Shown: positions 32,476 through 40,659, numbered from the stretch's first letter. The stretch is DNA of 64,000 nt from DATMER01 sp034667225 (GCA_034667225.1 JAXDKG010000008.1:186001-250000), one strand, 5' to 3'. Translations and numbers: made by a program. Notes: generated by a model from the letters alone, not told the origin.

Positions 32476-33114
32476 ATGGCCCCCCCCCTCCTCCTAGCCC
32501 TCGACACCGGCTCCCCTCAAGTCAGCGTGGCCCTGGGCCGGGGTAGCGAGCTGCTCGCCGAGCGCTCCGTGGAAATCGACCGCTCCTCGGGCCGCCTCCT
32601 GGAAATGATCGCCGAGGTGCTCGCCGAAGCCGGTGCGAAGCCGGCAGACCTCGGAGGCGTGCTGGCCCTCCAGGGACCGGGGAGCTTCACCGGCCTGCGC
32701 ATCGGCCTGGCCACGGCCCTGGGGCTGCACCAGGCATTGGGGGTACCAGCCACGGCCATCTCCACCCTGCGGGTTCTGGCCGCCCGGGCGGCCGAGCCGG
32801 GCACGATCGTCGCCGCGGTGGATGCCCTCCGGGGCGAGTGGAGCGCCCAGGCGTTCCGGGGAGACGAGCCGCTGAGCGGGATGGAGCTGGTCCACGGCAA
32901 CAGCCTCACCTCTTTCGTCCCCGGGATCACGGCGATTACCGGCTTCGGGATTTCGCGGCTGGAGACGCCTCCCGAGATCCGGCTGATCGAGGGGGAACCA
33001 CTGGCCGCCACTGCGCTTCGATTGATCCCGGTTTGGAATTCCGACCTCCTGATCCATCCCCTCTACTCGCGTCCGCCCTCGATTACACAGCCCCGTCCGC
33101 GCAACCTGTCATAA
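32476..33114 (+). CDS. tsaB: tRNA threonylcarbamoyladenosine biosynthesis protein TsaB
   Basis: TsaB, 212 residues, partners TsaD in t6A modification of ANN-decoding tRNAs. It has the ASKHA-type start LLLALDTGSPQVSVALGRG and the conserved GVLALQGPGSFTGLRIGLAT. It stands 10 bp before rimI, the usual pairing. Confidence 0.95.
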   Translation: MAPPLLLALDTGSPQVSVALGRGSELLAERSVEIDRSSGRLLEMIAEVLAEAGAKPADLGGVLALQGPGSFTGLRIGLATALGLHQALGVPATAISTLRVLAARAAEPGTIVAAVDALRGEWSAQAFRGDEPLSGMELVHGNSLTSFVPGITAITGFGISRLETPPEIRLIEGEPLAATALRLIPVWNSDLLIHPLYSRPPSITQPRPRNLS

Positions 33115-33124
33115 GATCAGGGGG

Positions 33125-33583
33125 ATGCAAGCCCTGAAGCCTGTCCTCTCCATCCGCCAGGCCAGCGCGGAGGACTTGCCGCGCATTGCCTGGCTGGAAG
33201 ATGCCGCTTTCGTCGATCCCTGGCCCTTCGACCTCCTCGCCTACGAATTCGGCCACCCGCGGGGATTCCTGCTGGTGGCGAGCTGGGACGACGGCCCCCC
33301 CTCGGGGTACGTGGCCTTCCGCCACGGCGGCGGCGAGTCCGAACTGCTGCGCCTCGCGGTCGATCCGGCGGAACAACGGCGCGGCGTGGCCCGGACCCTC
33401 GTCGAGCACGGCCTCCAGAGGCTGCGGGAAGAAGGGAAGATCGACTCCTGCCACCTGGAAGTCCGCATGGACAACGAAGGGGCGATCGCCTTCTACCAGG
33501 CCCTCGGCTTCGTGCGCGCCGGCCGCCGCAAGAGCTACTACCGGGACGGCACCGACGCCGCCATCTACTCGCTGGCAATTTGA
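33125..33583 (+). CDS. rimI: Ribosomal protein S18-alanine N-acetyltransferase
   Basis: This 152-residue GNAT has ISRxAxxEDLPRIAWLED-like N-terminal sequence, then LLRLAVDPAEQRRGVARTLV (acetyl-CoA loop, QRRGVA), CHLEVRMDNEGAIAFYQALG and a C-terminal RRKSYYRDGTDAAIYSL. These are RimI features. It follows tsaB, the commonest neighbour of rimI. Confidence 0.9.
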   Translation: MQALKPVLSIRQASAEDLPRIAWLEDAAFVDPWPFDLLAYEFGHPRGFLLVASWDDGPPSGYVAFRHGGGESELLRLAVDPAEQRRGVARTLVEHGLQRLREEGKIDSCHLEVRMDNEGAIAFYQALGFVRAGRRKSYYRDGTDAAIYSLAI

Positions 33584-33604
33584 TCCCATCCCCCCTCTCC
33601 CCAG

Positions 33605-33631
33605 CCCTCTCCCCCGTGCCGGGGGAGAGGG
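33605..33631. terminator. Perfect 12-bp stem hairpin after rimI
   Basis: CCCTCTCCCCCG (33605-33616) and CGGGGGAGAGGG (33620-33631) pair perfectly around a TGC loop, 22 bp after the rimI stop. There is no U-run, so it may be a REP-like palindrome or a transcript stabiliser rather than an intrinsic terminator. I recall similar CCCTCTCCCC palindromes from many unrelated genomes. Confidence 0.5.
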
Positions 33632-33751
33632 AGCCTGTCGGTCCTGCCTGTGCTATCCTCGAATCGACCCGGCATGACGACACGTCAAACACCCCCCGCT
33701 CCGTCCGCTTCACCACATCCCCACATTTCTGCAGTCAAGGAGGCTATTGCC

Positions 33752-33985
33752 ATGCCCAACCGCGACGAGCTGAAGGAGGAGTTGATTCAAACCGATGGCG
33801 AGTTCCGCCGCCTGTTCGAAGAGCACCAGGAGTACGAGCGGCGGCTTCACGACATCCAACAGAAGTCCCTCCTCTCCGAAGACGACGAGGCCGAGGAGAA
33901 GCGCATCAAGCTGCACAAGCTGGTGCTGAAGGACCACATGGAGGCCATCCTGCGCACCCACCGGGAGAGCCGGGTCTCCGCCTGA
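33752..33985 (+). CDS. Small coiled-coil protein, DUF465 (YdcH) type
   Basis: AAGGAGG upstream selects the ATG at 33752 (77 residues). The protein is fully helical: FRRLFEEHQEYERRLHDIQQ, then a turn, then EEKRIKLHKLVLKDHMEAIL. The KxxKLxLKDxM ending fits DUF465. These proteins have no established function. It is 19 bp upstream of psd on the same strand. Confidence 0.82.
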   Translation: MPNRDELKEELIQTDGEFRRLFEEHQEYERRLHDIQQKSLLSEDDEAEEKRIKLHKLVLKDHMEAILRTHRESRVSA

Positions 33986-34004
33986 CGGGGGATCCGGAGC
34001 GCCG

Positions 34005-34649
34005 ATGACGTTCGCCAAAGAGGCTTGGCCCTTCGTCCTGCCGTTCGTCTTCGGAGCGGCAATCCTCTACTGGTTCGACCAACCGGGCTGGGCCCTCGCG
34101 GCTCTCGTCGTCGGCCTCCTCGTCCTCCTCTTCTTCCGCGACCCGACCCGCGGCTACGAGGGCGAGGTCGGGGCCATCCTGGCCGCGGCCGACGGCCTGA
34201 TCACCCGCATCGACACCATCGAAGACCCACAGATCGGCCCCGGCAGATACCACAGGATCGTCACCTTCCTCTCCGTGTTCGACGTCCACGTGCAGAAAGT
34301 CCCGGCCGCGGGCGAGGTGATCTCCTCTCTCTATGCCGTCGGTAAAAAGGTCGCGGCCTTCCGCGAGGATGCGGGTGACGTCAACGAAAAGCACCTCACC
34401 GTGATCCGCCGCCAGAACGGCGACACGATCGGGGTCCGGCAGATCGCCGGCCTGCTTGCTCGGCGGGTGGTCTGTTATTTGAAAGAAGGAGATCACGTGC
34501 ACCGTGGTCAGCCGATGGGGCTGATCAAGTTCAGCTCGCGGGTCGATCTCCTGGTGCCGGAGAGCTACGAGCTGAAGGTGAAGAAGGGGGACCGAGTGAA
34601 GAACGGTGCAACGCCGATGGCGCTCCCCCCGGGGGAACCAGCCAAATGA
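34005..34649 (+). CDS. psd: Phosphatidylserine decarboxylase, short type
   Basis: This 214-residue pyruvoyl enzyme makes phosphatidylethanolamine. Two N-terminal membrane helices are followed by YHRIVTFLSVFDVHVQKVPA and RRVVCYLKEGDHVHRGQPMG. The self-cleavage site reads IKFSSRVDLLVP, where the usual Gly-Ser is Ser-Ser, so the Ser that becomes pyruvoyl is kept but the residue before it is changed. The stop overlaps the pssA start (ATGA). Confidence 0.9.
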   Translation: MTFAKEAWPFVLPFVFGAAILYWFDQPGWALAALVVGLLVLLFFRDPTRGYEGEVGAILAAADGLITRIDTIEDPQIGPGRYHRIVTFLSVFDVHVQKVPAAGEVISSLYAVGKKVAAFREDAGDVNEKHLTVIRRQNGDTIGVRQIAGLLARRVVCYLKEGDHVHRGQPMGLIKFSSRVDLLVPESYELKVKKGDRVKNGATPMALPPGEPAK

Positions 34650-35479
34650 TCCAGGACGTTCCCCACAGCCGCCCGCAGAGGCCCGCCGTCTCCCAGAGGC
34701 TGCAACGGGGCGCTTACCTGCTGCCGAGCCTGTTCACGGTCGGCAACATGCTGCTTGGCTTCTACGCCGTGATCTGCGGGCTGCGGGGGCAGTTCCGGCT
34801 GGCGGCGATCCTGGTCTTCGTCGCCGCCATCGTGGACACGTTCGACGGCCTCATCGCCCGGGTGACCAACACCGAAAGCGACTTCGGCAAGGAGTACGAC
34901 TCGCTCGCCGACGTGATCACCTTCGGCGCCGTGCCCGCCATCCTGACCTGGCTCTGGGGGCTCGACGAGCTCCACCGCGACGCCTGGCTGCTGTCCGCGT
35001 TCTTCATGATCTGCACCGCGACCCGGCTCGCCCGCTTCAACGTGCAGCACAAGGTGGTGGACAAGCGCTGGTTCGTGGGCCTGCCCACGCCGGCCGCGGC
35101 CGGCACGATCTGCTCGCTCCTCTTCTACGCTCCCGACCGGGAGTGGAAGTCCTGGATGATCGCGCTGGTGGCCGTCTCGCTGCTGCTGGTCGGCCTGCTC
35201 ATGGTCTCGACCTTCCGCTACCGCAGCGTCAAGGGATTCGACCCGCGGCAGCGGATGAGCTACCGGGTAGCCGTGCCCATCGCGGCGCTGCTCCTGGTCA
35301 TCTACTACCAGCCCTACGCCTTCTTCCTGATCCTGGCGGTCGCCTACACCCTCTCCGGACCGGCACTCTGGCTGTTCGGCCAAGTCCGCGGACGCGGCCG
35401 GCAGCAGCCGCCCGAGGGTCCTCCCGAGATCCACGTGGAGCCGGCCGACCGGGACGACCTGCCCCCGCTTCGCCGATGA
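34646..35479 (+). CDS. pssA: CDP-diacylglycerol--serine O-phosphatidyltransferase
   Basis: PssA, 277 residues, makes phosphatidylserine for Psd. The CDP-alcohol phosphotransferase motif is intact in DTFDGLIARVTNTESDFGKE followed by YDSLAD. About seven membrane helices follow. The C-terminal 25 residues are Pro-rich and soluble. Its start is coupled to psd. Confidence 0.95.
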   Translation: MIQDVPHSRPQRPAVSQRLQRGAYLLPSLFTVGNMLLGFYAVICGLRGQFRLAAILVFVAAIVDTFDGLIARVTNTESDFGKEYDSLADVITFGAVPAILTWLWGLDELHRDAWLLSAFFMICTATRLARFNVQHKVVDKRWFVGLPTPAAAGTICSLLFYAPDREWKSWMIALVAVSLLLVGLLMVSTFRYRSVKGFDPRQRMSYRVAVPIAALLLVIYYQPYAFFLILAVAYTLSGPALWLFGQVRGRGRQQPPEGPPEIHVEPADRDDLPPLRR

Positions 35480-35487
35480 GCCTCTGA

Positions 35488-36432
35488 ATGAGCACAATCG
35501 CGATCCTTCACCCCGCGAGCTTGGTCGGCAAGGAGCTGCGCGAGGGCCTTGAAGGCCGTATGAAGGAGTGGCGGGAGGTCCGCCTGCTCAGCACCGATCC
35601 CGAGGAGGCCGGCACCCTGACCGAGGTGCTGGGCGCCGCGGCTCTCGTGCAGCACTACGAGCCCGAGAGCCTGAAGAACGTCTCGACCGTCTACTTCTGC
35701 GGTCCCATCGAGAAGAACCGTCCGCTCTTCACCGACGTGCCTCCCGGCGCGATCGTCGTGGTGCTCTCTCCCGACGCGACTCCCGCCGACGGAGAGCCGG
35801 TGGTGGCCGGGGTGAACTCCGATGCCGTGCGCGGGGGAACGCGCCTGCTTTCGCCGCACCCGGCACTGGTGCTGCTCGCCCACGTGATCGCCCCGCTGCG
35901 CGCCTTCCAGCCCGTGGACATGGTGGCCACGCTGATCCAGCCGGCCTCGGTGCAGGGAGACGCCGGCGTCCAGGAGCTGTTCGAGCAGACGCGGGAGATC
36001 GTGGCCATGATCGGCCGCAAAGCCACGTCGGTCTACGGCGCGCAGCTCTCGTTCAACCTGCTGCCCACGGCCTCCGAGACCCTGCCGCTCTCCGAGCTGC
36101 TGCAGAAGATCGTGCCCGAGACGCCGCCGATCCCGTTGCAGGTGCTCCAGGGAGGCATCTTCCACGGCCTGGCCGCGAGCCTCTACGTCCGTTTCGGGGG
36201 AAGCGCGAATCCAAAGGCGATCCACAAGGCCCTCAAGGCCAACCCCTACATCGAGCTCGCGAAGGACCCTGGCCACCTCGGTCCCATCGACTCGGCCGCC
36301 AGCGACAAGGTCATCGTCGGCGCCGTCCGCGAGGACGCCTCCGGAGGTTTCTGGTTCTGGGCCGTGATGGACAACCTCACCCGCGGCATGGCCTTGAATG
36401 CTATTGAGATTGCGGAGGCGGTGGGGGGATAG
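35488..36432 (+). CDS. Aspartate-semialdehyde dehydrogenase-like protein lacking the active-site Cys
   Basis: The 314-residue protein has the Asd/Usg-1 fold: an N-terminal Rossmann motif (IAILHPASLVGKELREGL) and C-terminal PLQVLQGGIFHGLAASLYV and GGFWFWAVMDNLTRGMALNA. In true Asd a PNCST-type motif gives the catalytic Cys. Here the aligned region is LLSPHPALVLLAHVIAPL, with no Cys. It is therefore probably a non-catalytic paralogue. It lies 8 bp after pssA in the same direction. Confidence 0.75.
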   Translation: MSTIAILHPASLVGKELREGLEGRMKEWREVRLLSTDPEEAGTLTEVLGAAALVQHYEPESLKNVSTVYFCGPIEKNRPLFTDVPPGAIVVVLSPDATPADGEPVVAGVNSDAVRGGTRLLSPHPALVLLAHVIAPLRAFQPVDMVATLIQPASVQGDAGVQELFEQTREIVAMIGRKATSVYGAQLSFNLLPTASETLPLSELLQKIVPETPPIPLQVLQGGIFHGLAASLYVRFGGSANPKAIHKALKANPYIELAKDPGHLGPIDSAASDKVIVGAVREDASGGFWFWAVMDNLTRGMALNAIEIAEAVGG

Positions 36433-36482
36433 GTGCTTGAATCGGCGACCCGGATCTCGTAGACTCACAACCGGAGATCGTC

Positions 36483-36698
36483 ATGAAACGTCATCCGGTC
36501 CGAACTGCCCAAGCCAAACCGAAGCAGGCCCTCCTCCAGAAGCGAGCGCCTGAGCCTCCGCACGGCAATCGTTTGAAAAGCTGGCTCGCCGATGCCGAGC
36601 AGCTGGCAAACGAGATCCGTTCCAGGCTGGGGCACGATCTGGACGTGGACAATCTCCTGGAGCAAAGCCGCAAGGATCTGGAACAGCGCGGCGAATGA
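36483..36698 (+). CDS. Probable antitoxin of a PIN-domain pair
   Basis: The protein has 71 residues, a basic N-terminus (KRHPVRTAQAKPKQALLQKR) and a helical acidic C-terminus (WLADAEQLANEIRSRLGHDL, DVDNLLEQSRKDLEQRGE). It overlaps the PIN gene by 4 nt (ATGA, 36695-36698). Size, order and coupling fit a type II antitoxin. No known DNA-binding fold can be named. Confidence 0.55.
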   Translation: MKRHPVRTAQAKPKQALLQKRAPEPPHGNRLKSWLADAEQLANEIRSRLGHDLDVDNLLEQSRKDLEQRGE

Positions 36699-37129
36699 GG
36701 GTCGCGGTTATTGATGCGAACGTGGTCCTCAAGACCTTTCTCCCCGATCCCCTGAGCACTTCCTGTCGTGCCCTCCTGGAGCATCTTGAAGAAGAACGCT
36801 TCGAGCTTTTGGCCCCGGACTTGTGGGCCTATGAAACGACATCCTCGCTGACGAAGGCCGTTCGCCACGGACAGATCACTCCCGAGCAGGGCCGCTGGGC
36901 CCTGAACAAGATTCATAGCCTGCCGATCCGTCTCTGCCCTCCAGACTCGGCGCAGGCTACGGATGCCTTCGAATGGACTCTGCGATTGAGCAGAGCCGCC
37001 GCATACGACAGCTTCTATCTCGCCTTGGCTGAATCGCTGCAATGCGACCTCTGGACGACGGACCAGCGCCTCGTCAACTCGGTCGCCGCGGAACATCCGT
37101 GGGTACGTCCGGTGCCAGAGCAGGCCTGA
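36695..37129 (+). CDS. PIN-domain ribonuclease, VapC-like
   Basis: This 144-residue protein starts RVAVIDANVVLKTFLPDP with the first PIN Asp, has LLAPDLWAYETTSSLTKAVR with the conserved Glu, and SRAAAYDSFYLALAESLQCD with LWTTDQRLV for the later Asp residues. VapC toxins cleave specific RNAs. The coupled upstream gene is the likely antitoxin. Confidence 0.82.
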   Translation: MRVAVIDANVVLKTFLPDPLSTSCRALLEHLEEERFELLAPDLWAYETTSSLTKAVRHGQITPEQGRWALNKIHSLPIRLCPPDSAQATDAFEWTLRLSRAAAYDSFYLALAESLQCDLWTTDQRLVNSVAAEHPWVRPVPEQA

Positions 37130-37151
37130 AGCGCGTTATAATCCAGGTGCC

Positions 37152-37700
37152 ATGGCAGAGCCCCTGAAGAAGCTTTTTACCGTCTCGGAGTACCACTCGA
37201 TGGCCGAAACAGGTATCCTCTCCGAGGATAGCCGGTTCGAGCTGATCGAGGGGGAAATCTACCGGATGGCGCCGATCGGGAGCCGGCATGCGGGGTGTGT
37301 CAACCGTCTGAACTACCTGCTGAAGGGAGCCGAGGCCATCCTGGCGCCTCAGAATCCCGCCTACATGAACGAACACTCCGAGCCGCAGCCCGACATAGCA
37401 CTGCTGCGGTGGAGAGACGACTTTTACGCAAGCTCCCATCCGAGCCCGGAGGACGCCCTTCTCCTGATCGAGGTTGCGGACACCAGCATCGGGTTCGATC
37501 GCCGGAAGAAGATCCCCCTCTATGCCAGCAGCGGCGTTCCCGATTTCTGGCTGGTGGACCTGATCAAGAGCACGATAGAGATCTACCGGGAGCCCTCAAC
37601 GAGCGGCTTCCGCGACATCCGGAAGCTCCGGAAGGGCGACCGGATCTCGCCCCTGGCCTTCCCGGAACTCGAGCTGAACGTCGGCGACATCCTCGGCTGA
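37152..37700 (+). CDS. Uma2 family (DUF820) putative restriction-fold nuclease
   Basis: The protein has 182 residues. The Uma2 pattern is present: FTVSEYHSMAETGILSEDSR, FELIEGEIYRMAPIGSRHAG, EPQPDIALLRWRDDF and LLIEVADTSIGFDRRKKIPL, giving a PD-(D/E)xK-like centre, then YASSGVPDFWLVDLIKSTIE. Uma2 proteins are very common in some phyla but their role is unknown. Its last 105 bp overlap the hydrolase gene on the opposite strand. Confidence 0.85.
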   Translation: MAEPLKKLFTVSEYHSMAETGILSEDSRFELIEGEIYRMAPIGSRHAGCVNRLNYLLKGAEAILAPQNPAYMNEHSEPQPDIALLRWRDDFYASSHPSPEDALLLIEVADTSIGFDRRKKIPLYASSGVPDFWLVDLIKSTIEIYREPSTSGFRDIRKLRKGDRISPLAFPELELNVGDILG

Positions 37701-38558
37701 GCGCAGAGTCCTCCCCCAAAACCCGAGCACCCTCTCCTCGTACTCGCGCCCCGCGAAGCGGTAGAGGTCCACGTGCGCGGCCCCCTCGATCAGCCACAGC
37801 TCCTTGGGCTCTTTCGCCGCCGCGAACAGCCGCCGGGTTTCGGCCGGGGTGGTATGCCGGTCCTTCGTCCCCGCGATGACCAGGACGGGCGCACCGAGGT
37901 CCTGGATGTGGTCCACGGGCCGCAGGTCCTGGGGTGATATCCCCAGCCATAGCCGGAACTGGAGGAGCAGCAAGGGCGCGAGCGGACTGCCCATCGGCCC
38001 CAGATAGATGCGGAGGCGATTCCGGACCGCGTCCTCCACGTCGGGGTAGACGGCTTCCAGGATGACGGCGTCGGCGCCGAGCGGCTCCTCGCCAAGGATC
38101 GCGGAGGCCCCGCCCAGCGAGCTTCCGATCACGCCCAAGGCCTCCCCGGGACAGCGCGATCGGGCGTAGCGCACGGTGGCGCGGGCGTCCCGGCTCTCCA
38201 GCCAGCCAAAGGTGAGGTGCTTCCCTGGACTCTCCCCGTGCGCCTGGAAATCAAAGAGCAGGACCGAGTAGCCGGCCCGCGACAGGAATCCGGCCCGATC
38301 CAGCATGGTCAGCCGGCTCTCCCGCACCGAGTGCATCAGGACGATCACGCCGCGTCCGCGCTGCCCCGGCCGGAACCATCCTGCCAGCATGCTCCCGGAG
38401 CCGCTCTGGATGTGGACCTCCTCGAACCCCGGCGGAGTGGGTCCGACCGAGGACGGCACGGACGCGGCCAGCAGTCTCCCTACCAGGAGCGTCCCGGCGG
38501 CGAGGGTCAGAAGCCCCCCGCTCAGGAGGATGGCAGGTCGGCGGACGTTTGAGGTCAT
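37596..38558 (-). CDS. Alpha/beta hydrolase with N-terminal membrane anchor
   Basis: From the ATG at 38558 the protein has 320 residues. A signal anchor (ILLSGGLLTLAAGTLLVGRL) is followed by an alpha/beta hydrolase domain: VIVLMHSVRESRLTMLDRAG, SVLLFDFQAHGESPGKHLTF, nucleophile elbow GVIGSSLGGASA, acid in PVLVIAGTKDRHTTPAETRR and His in GAAHVDLYRF. The last about 30 residues (DVQLEFREGQGRDPVALPEL) are encoded antisense to the end of the Uma2 gene and look like read-through. Substrate unknown. Confidence 0.83.
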   Translation of the reverse strand: MTSNVRRPAILLSGGLLTLAAGTLLVGRLLAASVPSSVGPTPPGFEEVHIQSGSGSMLAGWFRPGQRGRGVIVLMHSVRESRLTMLDRAGFLSRAGYSVLLFDFQAHGESPGKHLTFGWLESRDARATVRYARSRCPGEALGVIGSSLGGASAILGEEPLGADAVILEAVYPDVEDAVRNRLRIYLGPMGSPLAPLLLLQFRLWLGISPQDLRPVDHIQDLGAPVLVIAGTKDRHTTPAETRRLFAAAKEPKELWLIEGAAHVDLYRFAGREYEERVLGFWGRTLRSAEDVADVQLEFREGQGRDPVALPELPDVAEAAR

Positions 38559-38610
38559 GGCAGCTATCACTATGATCTTAAGCCTTCCCATGAGACAACG
38601 CCTCCGGGTC

Positions 38611-38991
38611 TACGCCGAGCGACTCAGGGGTCTACCCGAGTGACTCGGGGAAAGCCCCGAGCGACTCAGGGAAGGCCTTGAGCGACTCAGGGAAGGCCTT
38701 GAGCGACTCGGGGAAGGCCTTGAGCGACTCGGGGAAGGCCTTGAGCGACTCGGGGAGAGCCCCGAGCGACTCAGGGAGAGCCCCGAGCGACTCAGGGAAA
38801 GCCCCGAGCGACTCAGGGAAAGCCCCGAGCGACTCAGGGAAAGCCCCGAGCGACTCAGGGAAGGCCTTGAGCGACTCGGGGATCGCCCCGAGTGACTCGG
38901 GGATGTCCCCGAGCGACTCAGGGATGTCCCCGAGTGACTCAGGGAGAGCCCCGAGCGACTCGGGGAAGCCCCCGAGAGGCTCAGGGACGAG
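38611..38991. repeat. Array D: eighteen 21-bp units with a hairpin core after the sigma-54 activator stop
   Basis: GACTC (or GGCTC in the last unit) starts at 38621, 642, 663 and so on to 978, every 21 bp without exception: 18 units. The best core is CCCCGAGCGACTCGGGG, a 7-bp palindrome around a 3-nt loop. Between units, CTCGGG and CCCGAG can also pair around GAAAGC, so two hairpin registers compete. Linkers alternate between AAAGC, AAGGC, AGAGC and ATGTC types. One strand reads as SDSGKAL heptads; I treat this as a consequence of the 21-bp period. The array ends at the stop (38992). Confidence 0.9.
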
Positions 38992-40506
38992 CTACTGAGG
39001 GAGCTGCGCGAGCAGCTCGGGGTCCACGCGACTCTTTACAGTCCGCCGATCCAGCTCTAGACGCCGCGCCGCCTCCTCGTAACTGCCCGCCTGAGCGTAG
39101 ACGATCGTGCAGTAGCGCTTCAGGACCTCATCCGCAGTCAGCTCGCCGGAGAGGAACTCCTCCGATAGCCGCTCCCTTACGCCGGAGACCCCGCCATTCC
39201 CCGCCGGGTGGTACTCGCCGCGGATCAGGACGTTGTTCACGCACTGCGCCAGCTCGCGCACGTTCCCGGGCCACGAGTAGTCCAGCCCCATGTGATCCCG
39301 GATCCAGGTCTCCACCTCCCGCGCGATCTCCTCAGCCAGATCGTCTCCCACGGCCCGCTCGACCAGGGCGAGCAGGAGGTCGGACAGCTCCCGCGGCGAG
39401 TCGGCGATCCGCTCCTTCAGGGACGGGGTGACGAGCAAATCCGAGCAGAGGCGGTAGTAGAGGTCGTCCCGGAAGCGGCCGGCGCGCATCTCGGCGGCGA
39501 GGTCGCGGTTCGTCGCGGCCACCACCTTGCCCTGGAAACGCCGGGTCTGGCTCTCCCCCAGACGCTGGAACGTGCGCGTCTCCAGCACCCGCAGCAGCTT
39601 CACCTGGATCGCGGGCTCGACCTCGCCGATCTCATCGAGAAAGACAGTACCCAGCGGCGGGCAGACCTCCAGCCAGCCGGAATGGTCCGCCACCGCGCCC
39701 GTGAACGCGCCGCGCCGATGGCCGAACAGCTCGGATTCGATCAGCGTCGGCGACAGCGCCGACAGGTTCAGGGGGAAGAACGACTCCGCCCAGCTCTCGC
39801 GGAATGTCCCAGCGTCCGGATCGAAGGGGATGTAGCGCGACCAGGCGATCGAACGGGCCACCAGCTCCTTGCCCGTTCCCGACGGGCCGGTGACCAGGGT
39901 CGTCACGTCTCCCAGGGTGCGGTAGAGGGAGCGTTGATAGCGCCGCAGGTCGTGCGTGAAAATCGACTGCCAGACCTGCGCCCGCAGCCGCGCCGCCGGC
40001 AGCGAGCCCCCCACGATCGAGCGGAAGGTGAAGTGGAACGCCCGCCGGATCTGGAAGAAGCAGGCGAAGAGGTGCGCGGCGTCGAGCGGCTCATCCGTGA
40101 ACCACGCGAGATCCTCGGCGAACTCCCGGTAGAAATTGAATGCCGCGCGCCGCTCCCCCGCCTTCGGGTCAATGATGAGGGTCAAGAAGCGCTCCTGGTA
40201 ACGGCCGTAGAGCACGTAGGAGACCAGGTCGCGGTAGAGCCCAAGCTCTTCCCGCGGGGCGCGCTTTCCGGCCAGCCGCTCCCTCAGCGAGATGGCCAGC
40301 TCCTCGGCCTTGGGCGCGATCCGCAGCAGGTTCGGGTTGACCTCGTCGCCCCGCGAGTGCCAGACCACGTCGAACGGGGTGAATTCGTCGCCCAGCGCCT
40401 GGCGCTCCCAGGTCAGGCGCTCCGTCCCGAAGGGATTGCCATAGGCCAGCCGGGAGATCGCCTCGGCCAGGGTTCTTTCGCGGTCGGAGAGCTTGGTCGC
40501 GTGCAT
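38992..40506 (-). CDS. Sigma-54-dependent transcriptional activator
   Basis: From the ATG at 40506 the protein has 504 residues. The N-terminal 190 residues are a helical domain that I do not recognise. The AAA+ domain has LVTGPSGTGKELVARSIAWS (Walker A), ESELFGHRRGAFTGAVADHS with an intact GAFTGA sigma-54 contact, GTVFLDEIGEVEPAIQVKLL (Walker B) and YYRLCSDLLVTPSLKERI. SWPGNVRELAQCVNNVLIRG follows and the C-terminal HTH reads SYEEAARRLELDRRTVKSRV. The signal sensed is unknown. The stop abuts array D. Confidence 0.9.
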   Translation of the reverse strand: MHATKLSDRERTLAEAISRLAYGNPFGTERLTWERQALGDEFTPFDVVWHSRGDEVNPNLLRIAPKAEELAISLRERLAGKRAPREELGLYRDLVSYVLYGRYQERFLTLIIDPKAGERRAAFNFYREFAEDLAWFTDEPLDAAHLFACFFQIRRAFHFTFRSIVGGSLPAARLRAQVWQSIFTHDLRRYQRSLYRTLGDVTTLVTGPSGTGKELVARSIAWSRYIPFDPDAGTFRESWAESFFPLNLSALSPTLIESELFGHRRGAFTGAVADHSGWLEVCPPLGTVFLDEIGEVEPAIQVKLLRVLETRTFQRLGESQTRRFQGKVVAATNRDLAAEMRAGRFRDDLYYRLCSDLLVTPSLKERIADSPRELSDLLLALVERAVGDDLAEEIAREVETWIRDHMGLDYSWPGNVRELAQCVNNVLIRGEYHPAGNGGVSGVRERLSEEFLSGELTADEVLKRYCTIVYAQAGSYEEAARRLELDRRTVKSRVDPELLAQLPQ

Positions 40507-40541
40507 GGGATGCACGGGCACTCTACACCAGGTGTCGGGGA

Positions 40542-40590
40542 AAGGGGAAAGGACCAAAAGGACTCAAAGGACTAAAGGACGGAAAGGACA
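40542..40590. repeat. Short AAAGGAC repeats upstream of the VIT-vWA gene
   Basis: AAAGGAC or a near copy occurs about five times in 50 bp at intervals of 8-10 bp, between the sigma-54 activator and the VIT-vWA gene. It could be a simple slipped repeat or a cluster of binding sites. No -24/-12 promoter was recognised here. Confidence 0.5.
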
Positions 40591-40659
40591 GGGGTTGCAG
40601 AGAATTCGGCAGGTGGGCACGGGGCTGGCTCTAAGGGGTCTGCCGAAAGGGGATCACAA

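Noticed and set aside
36483..37700. A defence island made of the VapBC-like pair and the Uma2 protein
   Set aside because: Only a toxin-antitoxin-like pair and a Uma2 protein are present. There is no restriction, Abi, CBASS or transposon gene around them, and both families are scattered widely in such genomes.
38678..38998. Plus-strand open frame of SDSGKAL/SDSGKAP heptads
   Set aside because: It is the translation of 21-bp array D. A period divisible by three keeps all frames open, there is no ribosome-binding site, and array B with period 20 shows the same kind of repeat without an open frame.
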